Positions 36,603-47,600 of a stretch of 64,000 nt of DNA are shown here, piece by piece; positions within the stretch are counted from its first letter, which is position 1; every line of letters starts with the position of its first letter. The position numbers were made by a program, and so were the translations under genes. The DNA is from Cotesia glomerata (taxonomy: Eukaryota; Arthropoda; Insecta; Hymenoptera; Braconidae): contig NC_058162.1 in NCBI RefSeq assembly GCF_020080835.1, forward strand, positions 26,436,758 through 26,500,757, written 5' to 3'. Under the pieces are notes generated by a model. It saw only the letters and a program-made list of their open reading frames with translations. It did not search any database and had not been told where the DNA came from.

Positions 36603-37420
36603 TTTTTTCAAAGTTGCCCTTTATTCTCAGTAGCTTTCCATCGTTAATACTTAACATATAGTCGAACAGATACTAGCATTCACCAGCTAACTAGTGTTCA
36701 AGTTCGATGGTTGCCCATCGACCTAACTATCCGAAGACGAATTGTCTCAAATTGTTAGTGAAGATGGAAATTTCCATCCACTTGAAATTAGATTTATACT
36801 AGCATGAAAATGACCGAATAGGTGATAACGGGTTAGAAGAATTATAATAAAATCACGGTTGATAAAATTAATAAAAGTTAAGTGTTATGTGTGATTAGTG
36901 TATCTAACTCCTCCATCATCTCCTTCCCCCTTGACTTATCAAATCTACCAATCAAAAAAACCTCTTCACATTAAAAAACGCTCCAAAAAACAAAAAAAAA
37001 ATTACAGAAAAAATAAAATTAAATAATAAAAATAATATTAAATAAAAGCAACAAAGAATTTGTTTTTTTTTTTTTATTTATGAAATATTTAAAAAATTTA
37101 GTCCTAAATTTAATATTTATACTTAAAATAGTAAAAGAAGATAAAAAAATAAGCATTTGTTATTATTAATTTTCGCTTAATAATAAAAAAGCTAAAAATC
37201 AAGAAAGAATTAGATTTGGATTCTTCGTTGCGAATTTGGTTTCCAAACTACAACCTAATCAGGAAGTCAAGTTAGGCTGAGCCTCGCAACTGCGTTACAT
37301 CCCAAACTTCGGCCTGGTTTGGATGCCTCACTTACTGCAAGTTTGGAATTCGGCATATGCCTTACTTGCGCCAAATCACTGCCTCACTGAAATTTCTAGT
37401 CGGGTACTTTTTCCATGTAG
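36603..37420. other. Unassigned sequence
   Basis: T/A runs near 37062-37075; GC-richer at 37220-37400. No gene or terminal repeat recognised. Confidence 0.4.
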
Positions 37421-37500
37421 ATAATAGATAGATAGATAATAAACTTTATTGACCCTAGAGCCTTAGCTCCCTCAGGACCATCATAATGTACGCAATCATT
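37421..37500 (-). mobile_element. Probable 3' tail of a non-LTR retrotransposon
   Basis: On the minus strand, GGTCCTGAGGGAGCTAAGG leads to AGGGTCAATAAAG and then a (TATC)n tail. An AATAAA signal followed by a short tandem tail is typical of LINE 3' ends in arthropods. No reverse transcriptase remains upstream. Fragment only. Confidence 0.35.
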
Positions 37501-38619
37501 AAATGATATTTTTAAAAATTAAATGACATAATTACTTCATCGCTGTTCCCTATTCAATATCCAAAGTTTTGTGTCAATTTATCAATTTTTAAATTAATAT
37601 TTCCAAGAAAAAATTACAGGCTCAGTCCCTTGATACAAAAATAGCTTTTAATAATTTCAAATAAAATTCACAACTATTAATATTTTTGAATTAAAAAAAA
37701 AATTGTTGGATTTATGATACACTTATAAACAAGCACTGAGAAGAAAATTTCGATACTGATGTCCTCACATAAAGTTATCAAACTTGGTTCATTTTTATCA
37801 TGATCGCAATAAGAATAGAATAGTTTGAAGCCACTGGAGAGTATAAATGTTACCCGGTGGAATTCCTCATCAGCAAAGTCCATTGACGAAATAAAGAAAC
37901 CCAGAACAGTAGATTCCCGAAGTGCTGGACTATAAAAATGACCGAATATATCTCTATATGAAACAGGAAGGGGAATGTGTGAGTAAAATGGAGCTATTTG
38001 TGTGACAAACGAGAGATGTCAGTGCGTCGAGTTTAGATGGACTACTTCACCCATCCCATAAGTTTGACCAAACTACCCTAATGTGTCGTATTTAATCCAT
38101 TGATTAATTCACTTCTCTTCCGCGTCCTTTATGATTAGTCTCTTCACCGCTATGTCGTCTATTATGTCCCGGGCAAGTTCGTTCTTATTTCTTCCACTTG
38201 TCTTTCCGTTTTATTCAGCTTTCATACTCTCACGCTAATCAATTTTTCTTGTGCTTAATATACTTATGAGCACGTGATAAAATTAGTTTCTTATTTTTTT
38301 TTTTGAATTATAAAATTTTATTTATTCATTAGTAATATATAGCTAATATTGTAGCTCCTCAAGCTATAAACTATAAGCTATAATAGCTAATAGCGCCTCA
38401 AGTGGACGAGTTTCATAAATGTTTTAGAAATGTTTCGCATCTGATTCATATTACTCACTTTAATTTCAACAAATATACTGTTGTGTTACTTACATAGATA
38501 TTTTATCATTATTAATTACCACTTATTATGTTATACTATCTTATTACTTATTATTTTGTTCTGTAATTTACTATTACATTCTATTAATTAATACTACATT
38601 TATATTATATCCACAGATT
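37501..38619. other. Unassigned sequence
   Basis: A 68-codon ATG frame on the minus strand (37677-37883) has no recognisable domain. The rest is unremarkable. Confidence 0.4.
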
Positions 38620-38679
38620 CGGTAGAATCTGGCGCCAAATTCCGTTCAAATCTGCTGTAAACGGAGCGCCAGACTACCG
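38620..38679. other. 60-nt GC-rich hairpin
   Basis: CGGTAG pairs with CTACCG, TCTGGCGC with GCGCCAGA, and CCGTT with AACGG, leaving a loop of about a dozen bases. It stands out from the AT-rich flanks. It could be a structured RNA, a microRNA-type precursor or the tip of a small inverted repeat. No evidence of expression. Confidence 0.5.
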
Positions 38680-38971
38680 ACTATGTTTATTACTGTAAGC
38701 AGAACGGTATTTTGAGGTTGCAAAATTTTATTTAATTCTACGGTACTTTTTTTTCCTAAATTGTATATTACAACCGTAATTCATACTTTATTTGACTGTT
38801 ATTAATTAATTATATTCACTTATAACAATTAATCTAATTGAAATTATTAAATTTAATCAGCACAAACTATAGCAACGCAAAAATTTCGATCCTGACTTTT
38901 TTTCGATGGGCAAAGTGATCTGCCACAGACTAAATAATTCGAGAATGCATAGTAATCCTTCATTAGATGGG

Positions 38972-39060
38972 AAACTACAGTTAAAAAAGATATTTCACAG
39001 CTTGCATCTACACCCGCCAGGGTGCGCTGGAATTATTTTTACATAAACTGTAGTTTCAAG
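38972..39060. repeat. Inverted repeat with a GC-rich loop
   Basis: GAAACTACAGTTAAAAA near 38972 faces AACTGTAGTTTC near 39047. The loop holds ACACCCGCCAGGGTGCGC. Origin unknown. Confidence 0.5.
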
Positions 39061-39147
39061 GGGATAGTTTGCTATAAAAAATGCAACCAACGCGAGATTT
39101 AAGTTGGTACCAATTGTAAATTTTTATTATAATTACAAAAAATACTA

Positions 39148-39665
39148 AAATCCGAACAAAAACAGTTTCACTGTAAAAAATCGCGTCAAGTCCACGTTCA
39201 TAAGACTATTAAGAAAAAAAATTTGTTTTTTTCTTTACAAAAATATATAAAATAAAAAAATAAAAAAATCCAAGTAACCGATATGATTGTTTATGATTTT
39301 CGGAAATTAAAAAAAATTGTGGTATAAATTTAAAAATTAAGAAAAATTTTGGAACGTACTTGGTGTGCGTCATTGTGTATTTAAATTTTTTTAAAGTCCT
39401 AGTAAATAGATTTTACGAATTTCATTAAAAGTAAAATATTTTGCAACCGCGCACACTAAATACGTTCCAAAATTTTTTTTCTTAATTTTTAAATTTATAA
39501 CACAATTTTTTTTAATTTCCGAAAATCATAAACAATCATATCGGTTACTTGGATTTTTTTATTTTATATATTTTTGTAAAGAAAAAAACAAATTTTTTTT
39601 CTTTATAGTCTTTTGAACGTGGACTTGGCGCGATTTTTACAGTGAAACTGTTTTTGTTCGGATTT
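39148..39665. mobile_element. Complete fold-back element, TCCGAACAAAAACAG ends
   Basis: AAATCCGAACAAAAACAG at the left is exactly complementary to CTGTTTTTGTTCGGATTT at the right. The two ~245-bp arms pair almost throughout, leaving a short loop near CATTGTGTATTTAAA. A non-coding palindromic transposon. A one-armed relative is at 36231-36540. Confidence 0.8.
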
Positions 39666-39888
39666 GATATTATATTAACCTTATATGCACTCATTATTTA
39701 TTTGATTATTATGGTTCTTAGGGAGGACCTGCTCTAGGATCAAAATTTAATAAATAATATATGCCAAGACAAATGGCAAGGTATTTTAATTACAATTTTA
39801 TTTTAGTAATTAATATTTAGCTGAAACAAATTTCAAATGAAAAATTACTAATAAATACAGAGGAAACTCTATACAGCAAAACTCTATT

Positions 39889-40874
39889 TAAGGGGTTATA
39901 CGCAGTTGCAAAGCTAAAAAAACAACATTTTTTTATGAATTTTTTCTAGACACAGTTTTAATTACACTGATAGAAGGATTTATTTATAGTTAAAAGATTT
40001 GTTAATATTTAACAAATCATTTATTAAACCATTTGTTAGTTCTTAACAAATATTTATTAGTATTTAAAAAGATTTATTAATATTTAATAAATGAATATCA
40101 GATTTATTAAATACAAACAAATCATTTTAAATACTAAAAATATTTGTTTAACACTAAAAGCGGTCTCTAATAAATGATTTGTTACATATTAAAAAATATT
40201 ATTTAATACAAATAAATCCTTCTATCAATGTGATGGTTATTTAAATAGAGCCTACTTTCAAGAATACAATAGCGCATCAATCATGTAAAAATATAAATGT
40301 GCACCGCTCCTGTAGAAAATATTCTGAACGATCTCTAAAAAAAAGGCGCTTGGCGGTGATCTCCATTTCGGTGGTTTGGATTATCTGAAATCAAAAAATA
40401 TGGTGAATTCTTTTACAGGATAGATTAATGCAGGTATTGGACGAAGGAATAAGAAAAATTTTGATTTTTGACAAAATGGCGTCTATTTGTAAAAAATTTT
40501 TCGTTTTTGTTGAAAAACAATTTTCCAAATTGTTAAAAAAAAAATAGTAATAATTTTTTTGAATCTTATTCCTTCGTCCAATACCTGCATTAATCTATCC
40601 TGTAAAAGAATTCACTATATTTTTGATTTCAGATAATCCAAACCACCGAAATGGAGATCACTGCCAAACGCCTTTTTTTTAGAGGTCGTTCAGAACATTT
40701 TCTATAGGAGCGGTGCACATTTATATTTTTACATGATTGACGCGCTATTGTATTCTTGAAAGTAGGCTCTATTTAAATAACCATCACTTGTAATTGATAA
40801 TTAAAACTGTGTCTAGAAAAAATTCATAAAAAAATGTTGTTTTTTTAGCTTTGCAACTGCGTATAACCCCTTAA
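39889..40874. mobile_element. TTAA-flanked fold-back element (piggyBac-type)
   Basis: TTAA at 39889-39892 and 40871-40874 flanks GGGGTTATACGCAGTTGC and its exact complement. The arms are about 330 bp and pair nearly completely around a T/A-rich loop near 40480-40550. The left arm is longer because a CACTGATAG-family MITE (39965-40230) is inserted. TTAA target duplications with short TIRs are the mark of piggyBac-type elements. No transposase is present. Confidence 0.78.
39965..40230. mobile_element. CACTGATAGAAGG MITE, copy 2, nested in a fold-back arm
   Basis: Starts CACTGATAGAAGGATTTATT and ends AATCCTTCTATCAATG. The opposite arm of the host element (about 40783-40800) gives the uninterrupted sequence, so this is a later insertion. 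About ten bases of the host arm appear altered at the junction. Confidence 0.75.
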
Positions 40875-40939
40875 CGAAAAACTCGGTATAACGTAAAAAA
40901 TTCCAAAGTTTTTTTGGTTTACATTTTTATTCCGATATT
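40875..40939. other. Possible pogo/Tigger-like terminal remnant
   Basis: AACTCGGTATAACG here and ACACTCTATATAACG at about 41448 resemble the conserved CTCTATATAACG ends of pogo-type elements. Too short and decayed to assign. Confidence 0.2.
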
Positions 40940-41441
40940 CACGGAAAAAAGAAAACTCGAAAAATTACAATATATAATCTAACGTGGCGCTTCGTGATGA
41001 AACTGAAAAAATTACAGTTTCAGATTGTAATTATTACATATCCTTTATTAAAAAATTGATGTGGCCTTTTTATTGTTGTCGCTGTTCGTTGCTATGGTAA
41101 CCACTTTGGCAACGGTTACCATAGCAACGGTTACCATGGCAACAGTTACCATAACAACGGTTACTATGGCAACGGTTACCATAGCAACGATTACCACGGC
41201 AACTGTTGAATATTAATAAGTTAAATTTGTAAAAATATTGATTAATTAAATTGTCGGTAATAAACATTGTCATTTTATAAAAATTACATTGTAGAATGTA
41301 ATATTTACATTGAAAGATCTGAAGATTATTCAAAGTTTGAATTTAGAAAAATGTTATTTTGAACTGTAATTTTTCTAGTTTTTAATACGATGGGACACTT
41401 ATTACTATTTATAACGTGATTTTTCGAGTTTTTTTTCCGTG
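40940..41441. mobile_element. CACGGAAAAAA-TIR element containing an X-box array
   Basis: The left end CACGGAAAAAAGAAAACTCG and the right end CGAGTTTTTTTTCCGTG are inverted repeats, extending into GAAAAATTACA-like sequence. The ~500-bp interior has no transposase. It carries the 15-bp tandem array at 41085-41203. Related ends occur on the 56429-57864 element. No clean target duplication seen. Confidence 0.65.
41085..41203. repeat. 15-bp minisatellite of RFX X-box palindromes
   Basis: Six consecutive units start at 41115, 41130, 41145, 41160, 41175 and 41190 with an exact 15-bp period. A degenerate unit is at 41100, and a near-palindromic GTTGCTATGGTAAC at 41088-41101. The unit at 41130 reads GTTACCATGGCAAC, a textbook match to the RFX X-box consensus (GTNRCC-N(0-3)-RGYAAC). 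Whether any RFX protein binds is not shown. Confidence 0.8.
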
Positions 41442-42972
41442 TTTCAACACTCTATATAACGTCACTCTTCGTAACAAAATAATTCGTTTAGCTTTAAATG
41501 TAGTCGACTCAAAACCATAAATATTTATAGGAAATATTATAGACTGAGTATTTTAATTACCTCAATCTAAAATTTAAGTTTGTAAATTCTTATTGTATTT
41601 TTCTAAAAAATTTTTCTATGAAACATTAAGTAAAATTTTGATAAATTACTATAGAGACAATTTATAAAAAAAAAAACTACTTAAAAATTAAAAGAAAATA
41701 TTAATGCAATTTTTTTTTATTAAAAATTTGTTAAATCAACCAAAGAATAGTATTTTACATTAATTTTTTAAATTTGTAAATGCGTATTTTGTAAATTTCT
41801 TACTAAATGAAAATTTTATTTTATTTCTTAATAAAAAAAATTAATAAATAATAATTAAAGAAAATTTTCTCACGGGAGTATAAATCTCAAAGATTGTTCT
41901 ATAAATATACAGTTCATACATAATTATTTCCCAAGAAACAATAATTATTTCCCAAAAACTCCCTCTAAAATTAAGTCACTAGAAATAAAACTATAAAACA
42001 ATTTATCAAGATAAAATGTCACATAATAGCTTATTCATGCAGGAAATCTTTGAAGCCTGCTAGAATTTCATTCGTAACACCCCCGGACTAAGCCCGCGCT
42101 TTATCCCGTTTTAATGATGTTGGTCAATCGTCAAGCTGAATCAACCATTACTAAAAAAAAAAACATCAATTTTCCTTAACTTTATTTATGCTAGTCCTCG
42201 GTATATTAAATTATAAATAATTACAATAAACAACTTTTCCAATTAGCTTTTCTTGAATAAAATAAATCGTTTTTCTGTTTGTTAGCTTTCGGCAAAAGAA
42301 ATTAAATTTACTTATGAATGTTATATTATGATTATGACAAAGTTTAATAAATTTCTTGAGTTTGGAGTTGTAGTTGACGTATTGCATGGACGAAAGTAAA
42401 CAACCAATGCATTTTTCGAAATGTCCGGGCGGAAATGGATAAAACCACAGTTTGAGAAATGTTTGGTAAACATTCTTCCGTGTCAACGCTTTGGGAATCG
42501 AGAGAATTGATTGAAAGATTATACTAGTGCATTTGTGTCTTCATATGTGAGTGTGTGAGTGTGTGTTTTAGAGAAAGGGTGACACGAAATACATCTTTTC
42601 TCTATTTTCCGTCTTATTTTTGGACTTCTATCCCGGTTTTATTCTTTTAGTACATAACGTTAAAAGGACGAATCGTGGGTAAAAGTTAGAAGCTAAGAGT
42701 GTGCTGCGAAATTCAACGACGGTAGATCTTATCGTGGCAACGCGGTTTCTAACTTTGTTCCTTCTTATACTCATCCACTAAACCACCCCCTCAGCCCTTA
42801 TCCACCCCCAGTGTGCCCTGCCGTTTTAAGCCTGGGTTTTATTTCTATTTTTAGTTTTTTGCTCTATTATATACGTTTCGATAAGTCGAGTCTGTTTTTT
42901 TAAACGACTTCATTGTATTTTATTTTTTTTGCACGCCTCAAAGCGCTAAAAACTGACTTGCTTAATTTTTAA
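41442..42972. other. Unassigned AT-rich to mixed sequence
   Basis: AT-rich up to about 42000, more mixed after. A 91-codon minus-strand frame near 42211-42486 starts at TTG and has no recognisable domain. No gene called. Confidence 0.4.
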
Positions 42973-44376
42973 TCTATATTATTAAGAAAATAAGGAAAAT
43001 TTTGTGGTCAGTATATTTATATGATAAAATGGGGCTTTATGGTTAAATTTGGTATCATTAGAAAGGTCTTGACCTGGAGTTCTGCCTTTTCAAGGTTATT
43101 TAATAGTAATAAAAAAGATTATTTGGACTTGAAAAAAAAACTTTGTTAATATTAATATAATTATATTTCATATAAATAAAATTTTATTAGTATTTAACAA
43201 AATTTTCTTAAATACTAATATGTGTTTATTAAAATAACCACGAGCGTCGCTTTCGTTTGCTGTCATTAATACGCGTAGTTTGTACTTGTTCCAAAAGTTT
43301 TACGGTAAGCAAATAATCTCAAAAAAAAAAAATTAATATTGATCAATTTAATTTATTAAGGTATATAAACATATAAAAGTTAGATATGCTTAATTACAAT
43401 ACATAATTTATGTTTCATAACATAACATAAATTTTTATTAATTATAATATAGTCAATTATATCTTCACAGTAATATATTTTAATAAATAATATTAAGATT
43501 TTTCAACGAGACATCCTAACCTAGCCTATTTGTTTACTCCCGACTTTTATGTTGTCTTTATGACATACAATATCTTTTACATACTAAGAAAAATTTATTA
43601 GTATTTAATAAAATTTTATTAGTATTTAATAAAACATATATTATTATTTAAGAATAGTATATTACACACCTGTGGCAAGAAAATGAGAAATGTCTCAGAA
43701 CACATATATGTTGCCCGAGGCGAAGCCGAGGTCGACATATATGTGGTCTGAGATATTTATTATTTTCCTGCCATAGGTTTGTATACTATTTTTCTGTCCG
43801 ACAGAGGCGGAAAGCGGCAATTTCGTTTAGCGCAGCGGGCCGAAAGTTGCCACTTTCAGCCTGGAGGCAGAAAAAATTTTATTAGTATTTAAAGAAATTT
43901 TATTAATATTTAATAAATTTTTATTTGAGATTAGCCAAATAAACGTTTTATTAAATAGTAATAAAATTTCATTACTATTAAATAAAATTGTCTCTTATTG
44001 TAGATACATAATTAAGAAATGACCTTGTATCTTGTGAACTATTGACATTTTTAAAGATATAAGCTCATCCCGATGTTACTCTCATCGAGACCTTTCATTT
44101 GAGTACCCACATCAATTTTTCATATATTTTATATATTTATATATTTTACAAATACCATATATATGAAATATATAAAAAATGCCATGTGGGTACTTAAATG
44201 AAAGGTGTCGATGAGTGTAACATCAAAATGAATTTATATCTTAAAAAATGTCAATAATTAATGAATGACCCTGTATCTTGTGAACTATTGACATTTTTAA
44301 AGATATAAGCTCACTCTGACATTATACTCATCGAGACCTTTCATTTGAGTACCTACATCAATTTTTCATATATTTA

Positions 44377-44444
<68 letters not shown>

Positions 44445-44638
44445 TCAAAAATGCATGTGGGTACTCAAATGAAAGCTCTTGATGAGTGTAATATCAGGAT
44501 GCGCTTATATCTTTAAAAACATCAATATTTAAAAAAGTTCAGTGCAATTTAACAAAAGTAATTATTTAATAACGCAAAATTTTATTCATTTGTAGTCCAC
44601 TAATCACGGAAGTCACATAGTGACTGCAAAGTTGCTAG
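42973..44638 (+). mobile_element. Helitron-like element, copy 4 (both ends, with insertions)
   Basis: Begins A|TCTATATTATTAAGAAAATA with the leader AAAATTTTGTGG. It ends with AGTCACATAGTGACT, GCAAAGTTG and CTAG|T at 44638. Inverted modules occupy about 43995-44530, with (TA)n at 44385-44437. About 900 bp between 43080 and 43985 is extra relative to copy 1. That block contains TTATTAGTATTTAAT repeats and the double-hairpin insertion at 43655-43876. Confidence 0.72.
43655..43876 (+). mobile_element. GC-rich double-hairpin element, copy 1 (oldest)
   Basis: Starts AA|TAGTATATTACACACC. The first hairpin has CCGAGGCGAAGCCGAGG at its tip, and its arms return to GTATACTA. The second hairpin has GTTTAGCGCAGCGGGCC at its tip and ends GGCAGAAAAAA. 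It is the most diverged copy: the second stem has lost several pairs. Confidence 0.75.
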
Positions 44639-45565
44639 TTAGTAATAAAAAATGTATAAATATTTAGCAGAATGTCATAATTGAAAATATATCACCCAGA
44701 AGTTAGCGAAGCCTTTGACAGCAAATGTGTCGCGATATTTGGAGCATTAGCGGAGTGAGTTACGAGCTCTTGATAAGATAAGCAAATAGAAATAAAAATA
44801 ACAATAAAAATAATATATGAGTAGACGAAATGGCTGTCAAAAATGATAATAAACTCAGATGTTTTCACAGAGAGAGAGAAAAGTAACGTATTAAATAAAT
44901 TGTTTACCGCACAAGGAGAGTTTCCGTTTCGATTAGCCGGGCATAAAGTTTGAAATTCGATAATGCAGAAGGGCGTCCCGACGTCTCGCTCGGCTGTGCA
45001 CATCCGGGAAACTTTTGTCGTCGGTCCGTCGCGTCCGACGACGTCCAACCTTGCGCGCCACCACGGCGACGTCTGTCCCAAAACTACAAAGGGTTGAGAA
45101 CACTGTCATACTTAGATCTGATTTTAGTCATCATCATCATCATTAGTATTATCATTATGGATATTTTGACAACATTCTTGACGGTCTAGTGGCGAATCAA
45201 TTGGATGCTAATGACCGGCGTTAAACTTGTGTTCTTTTATGTCGATATTAAAGCTCAACAGCTTTTTGTAGAATGTCGTCGGTATATATATGACTGAGAC
45301 ACTCTTAAACCAATTGAGGTTCTTCGCTGAAGCAGCTTGAAAGCTTGGACGCTGCAAGAAAGATGGCTGCTAAAATGTATGAGTCGATAATGACGCCATC
45401 TGGCTCGCATCGTCAAACTTTATCGAAGTTTTAATACCCTCGCAAGAAACTACAAGCTGGTTTTGATTTTTAGATACGTTTTAGAGATAAAAAATTGATT
45501 TTTTTTTTATATTACAAAAACACTATAAAAAAATTTTATTTACTATTAAATAATTAATAAATTAA
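44639..45565. other. Unassigned; CpG-rich block
   Basis: About 44965-45075 is CpG-rich (for example CGTCGGTCCGTCGCGTCCG). ATC-rich microsatellite at about 45128-45160. Frames here start at TTG or lack any domain. Nothing called. Confidence 0.4.
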
Positions 45566-45675
45566 CTAGAAATTTTGCAGTCACTATGTGACTGCCGTCA
45601 CTTGTGAACTATAAATAAATAAAATTTTGCGCTATTAAATAATGACTTTTATTAAATTGCACTGTATTTTCTTAA
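45566..45675 (-). mobile_element. Helitron-like element, copy 5: 3' end fragment
   Basis: On the minus strand it ends GCAGTCACATAGTGACTGC, AAAATTTC, CTAG|T. The upstream ~90 bp match the sub-3' region of copy 3 (compare 24085-24180). It is interrupted at a TTAA by the 45676-48320 element. Only about 30 bp of possible continuation is visible after 48324. Confidence 0.68.
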
Positions 45676-46807
45676 GGGGGTAGATGCACTCAGAAGCGTA
45701 AAAAAGCATAAAAATTTTAAAAAATTTATTTTTTACAGTAATTAATTTTATTTTACAAAATAAATTATACAGAGTTCTTATACAATGCTTTAACTTAACA
45801 TTTATGAAAAAAAAAAAAATATATATATATTATTTATTAAAATATCGCCATATTAGTTGAATCCTCTCCCGCGAGTAGTGCTTCGCGGTGACCATCACAG
45901 CAGCTTTCTAGATCATCTGAATTCGAAAAACCAAGGTGAAACCTTTAGTTTAATAATAAATCCAGTCTTTAATCGAAGCTTTTTTTTTTTTTTTGAAAAT
46001 TTACAAAATGGTGGCATTCGAAACTTTGGACTCTGATTTTCGATAAAAAGTTGAAAGTTAATTGTTTAAAAAATATAGTAATTGTCAACAAAAATCAATA
46101 TCCTCCGATTAAAGACTAGTTATTAATGCCAAAAAGATAATATTAAAATTTCATCAATACCCACCGAATGGTTTTCGAGTTATATTGGTCACCGAATGGA
46201 AAAACACAGTTTTGATAAAAACGCGTTTAAAGTTTTTTAAAAGTAGATCTTGTTTAATTTTGGTGTTAAGTATCTAATTGAATGGAAAAAGTTAGATTTT
46301 GCGTAATTTTATCTGTTGAATCTGAATGTCACATTTTTTTGCTGATAATTTGAACATTTAATTGTTTATAGCTAATTGTTTAAATAATTTCTTTGAAAAA
46401 TTTCATTTTTTTAGATTGATTTTTTTATTTTCGTATATTTTAAGAATTTTTAAAGCGAAAGTATTCTTTACAAAATTTGGTTAAATTCAATATTCATCGA
46501 GTTATTAAACTTTGAAAAATTTTTGCTAGAAAAATTTAGTCCAACTAGCTTACACTCGTTTATCACATAAAATTTTTAGCCTAATAGAATTATTTAGATA
46601 TTAATATTGAATCATCAATACCTGGACCATATAATAGAGCTTCTGCAGATTTTGAAACTTCTAAAACACACGCAGAAAAAAATTTTGTTAAAATAACCTA
46701 AGATATGTTCTAGTAACAAATGCATTTGTTAACATAGGGATAACAAATTATATGTTAAAATAACAAAATTTAGGTTATAGCAAGTTATTGATTTGTTATA
46801 ACAACAA

Positions 46808-47380
46808 TAGTATATTGTGTAACTAGGGATGAAACAAAACGATTTCAGACCAGAGTGAAGTTGCCTGCCCGAGCGAAGCGAGGGCTGGCATCACTCTGTC
46901 TGAAATCGTGTTTCATCCCGTGTCACACATTATATTTTTCATATAAGTTGCATTAAAAATGCTAGTTTCAATGTCTGGAGCCAACCAGAACTAGATAGTT
47001 TCAGACAAACAGCGAAAATACCATTTTATTATGAAACTTATAATAAAATAGAAAGTAATAGTTTATTTTTTACCAAACATTATTCGTAAATTGACAAGTT
47101 TTCTTTTATCATTCTTATTTATGCTTAATAACAGAATTATAATATGTCAGTACAGTTAACGGTTAGAATGACAATTATAAAGGTATAAAATAAACAAACA
47201 ATTGATAGGATTGAAAATAAAGCTGCAACTTCACCTCGCGGACAGAAAATCGTCATTTTCTGTCCGCCGGGAAGAAATAATTGATACCTGCCCGGCACAG
47301 TCGCATTGGTCTGAAATTGTCTAGTTTCGGTTGGCTCAACAGGCATTGAAACTCACATTTTCAATGCAGGTTATATGAAA
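46808..47380. mobile_element. Hairpin cluster upstream of the double-hairpin element
   Basis: 46808-46940 is a long hairpin: AACTAGGGATGAAAC and ACGATTTCAGACCAGAGTG pair with CACTCTGTCTGAAATCGT and GTTTCATCCC around CCCGAGCGAAGCGAGGG. Next, about 46937-47003 pairs with 47309-47380 (GAGCCAACC, TTTCAATG and AACTAGATAGTTTC motifs). Inside that lies a perfect CGGACAGAAAAT/ATTTTCTGTCCG hairpin at about 47238-47265. It begins TAGTATATTGTG, like the double-hairpin element, so it is probably a related or composite unit. Confidence 0.6.
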
Positions 47381-47600
47381 TAGTATATTACACACCTAGG
47401 GAAGTAAAGTAAGAAATGTCTCAGATCACATATAGTTGTTGGCCGAGGCGAAGCCGAGGTCAACAAACATGTGATCTGAGGCTTTCTTATTTACTTCCCG
47501 TGGAGTGTATACTATTTTTTTGTTCGACGAAGGCAGAAAGGGGCAACTTCGTTTAGCGCAGCGGGCCGAAAGTTGACGCTTTCTGCCCGTCGAGCAAAAA
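47381..47600 (+). mobile_element. GC-rich double-hairpin element, copy 2
   Basis: Starts TAGTATATTACACACCTAGG. The first hairpin has the tip CCGAGGCGAAGCCGAGG. The second hairpin has arms GGCAGAAAGGGGCAACTT and AAAGTTGACGCTTTCTGCC around TTAGCGCAGCGGGCC, ending CGTCGAGCAAAAA. It is nearly identical to the copy at 54958-55177. Confidence 0.85.

Noticed and set aside
37677..37883. 68-codon ATG frame upstream of the LINE-like tail
   Set aside because: No reverse transcriptase, endonuclease or zinc-knuckle motif; AT-rich C-terminal half looks like background.
38620..38679. Naming the hairpin as a microRNA
   Set aside because: The stem has internal asymmetry and is very short; without expression or conservation a microRNA call is not justified.
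41085..41203. Regularly spaced palindromes considered as a CRISPR array
   Set aside because: The period is 15 bp with no spacers; it is a minisatellite in a eukaryotic TIR element.
44950..45189. CpG-rich block with a 79-codon frame
   Set aside because: The frame does not start at ATG and shows no domain; a promoter fragment is possible but unsupported.
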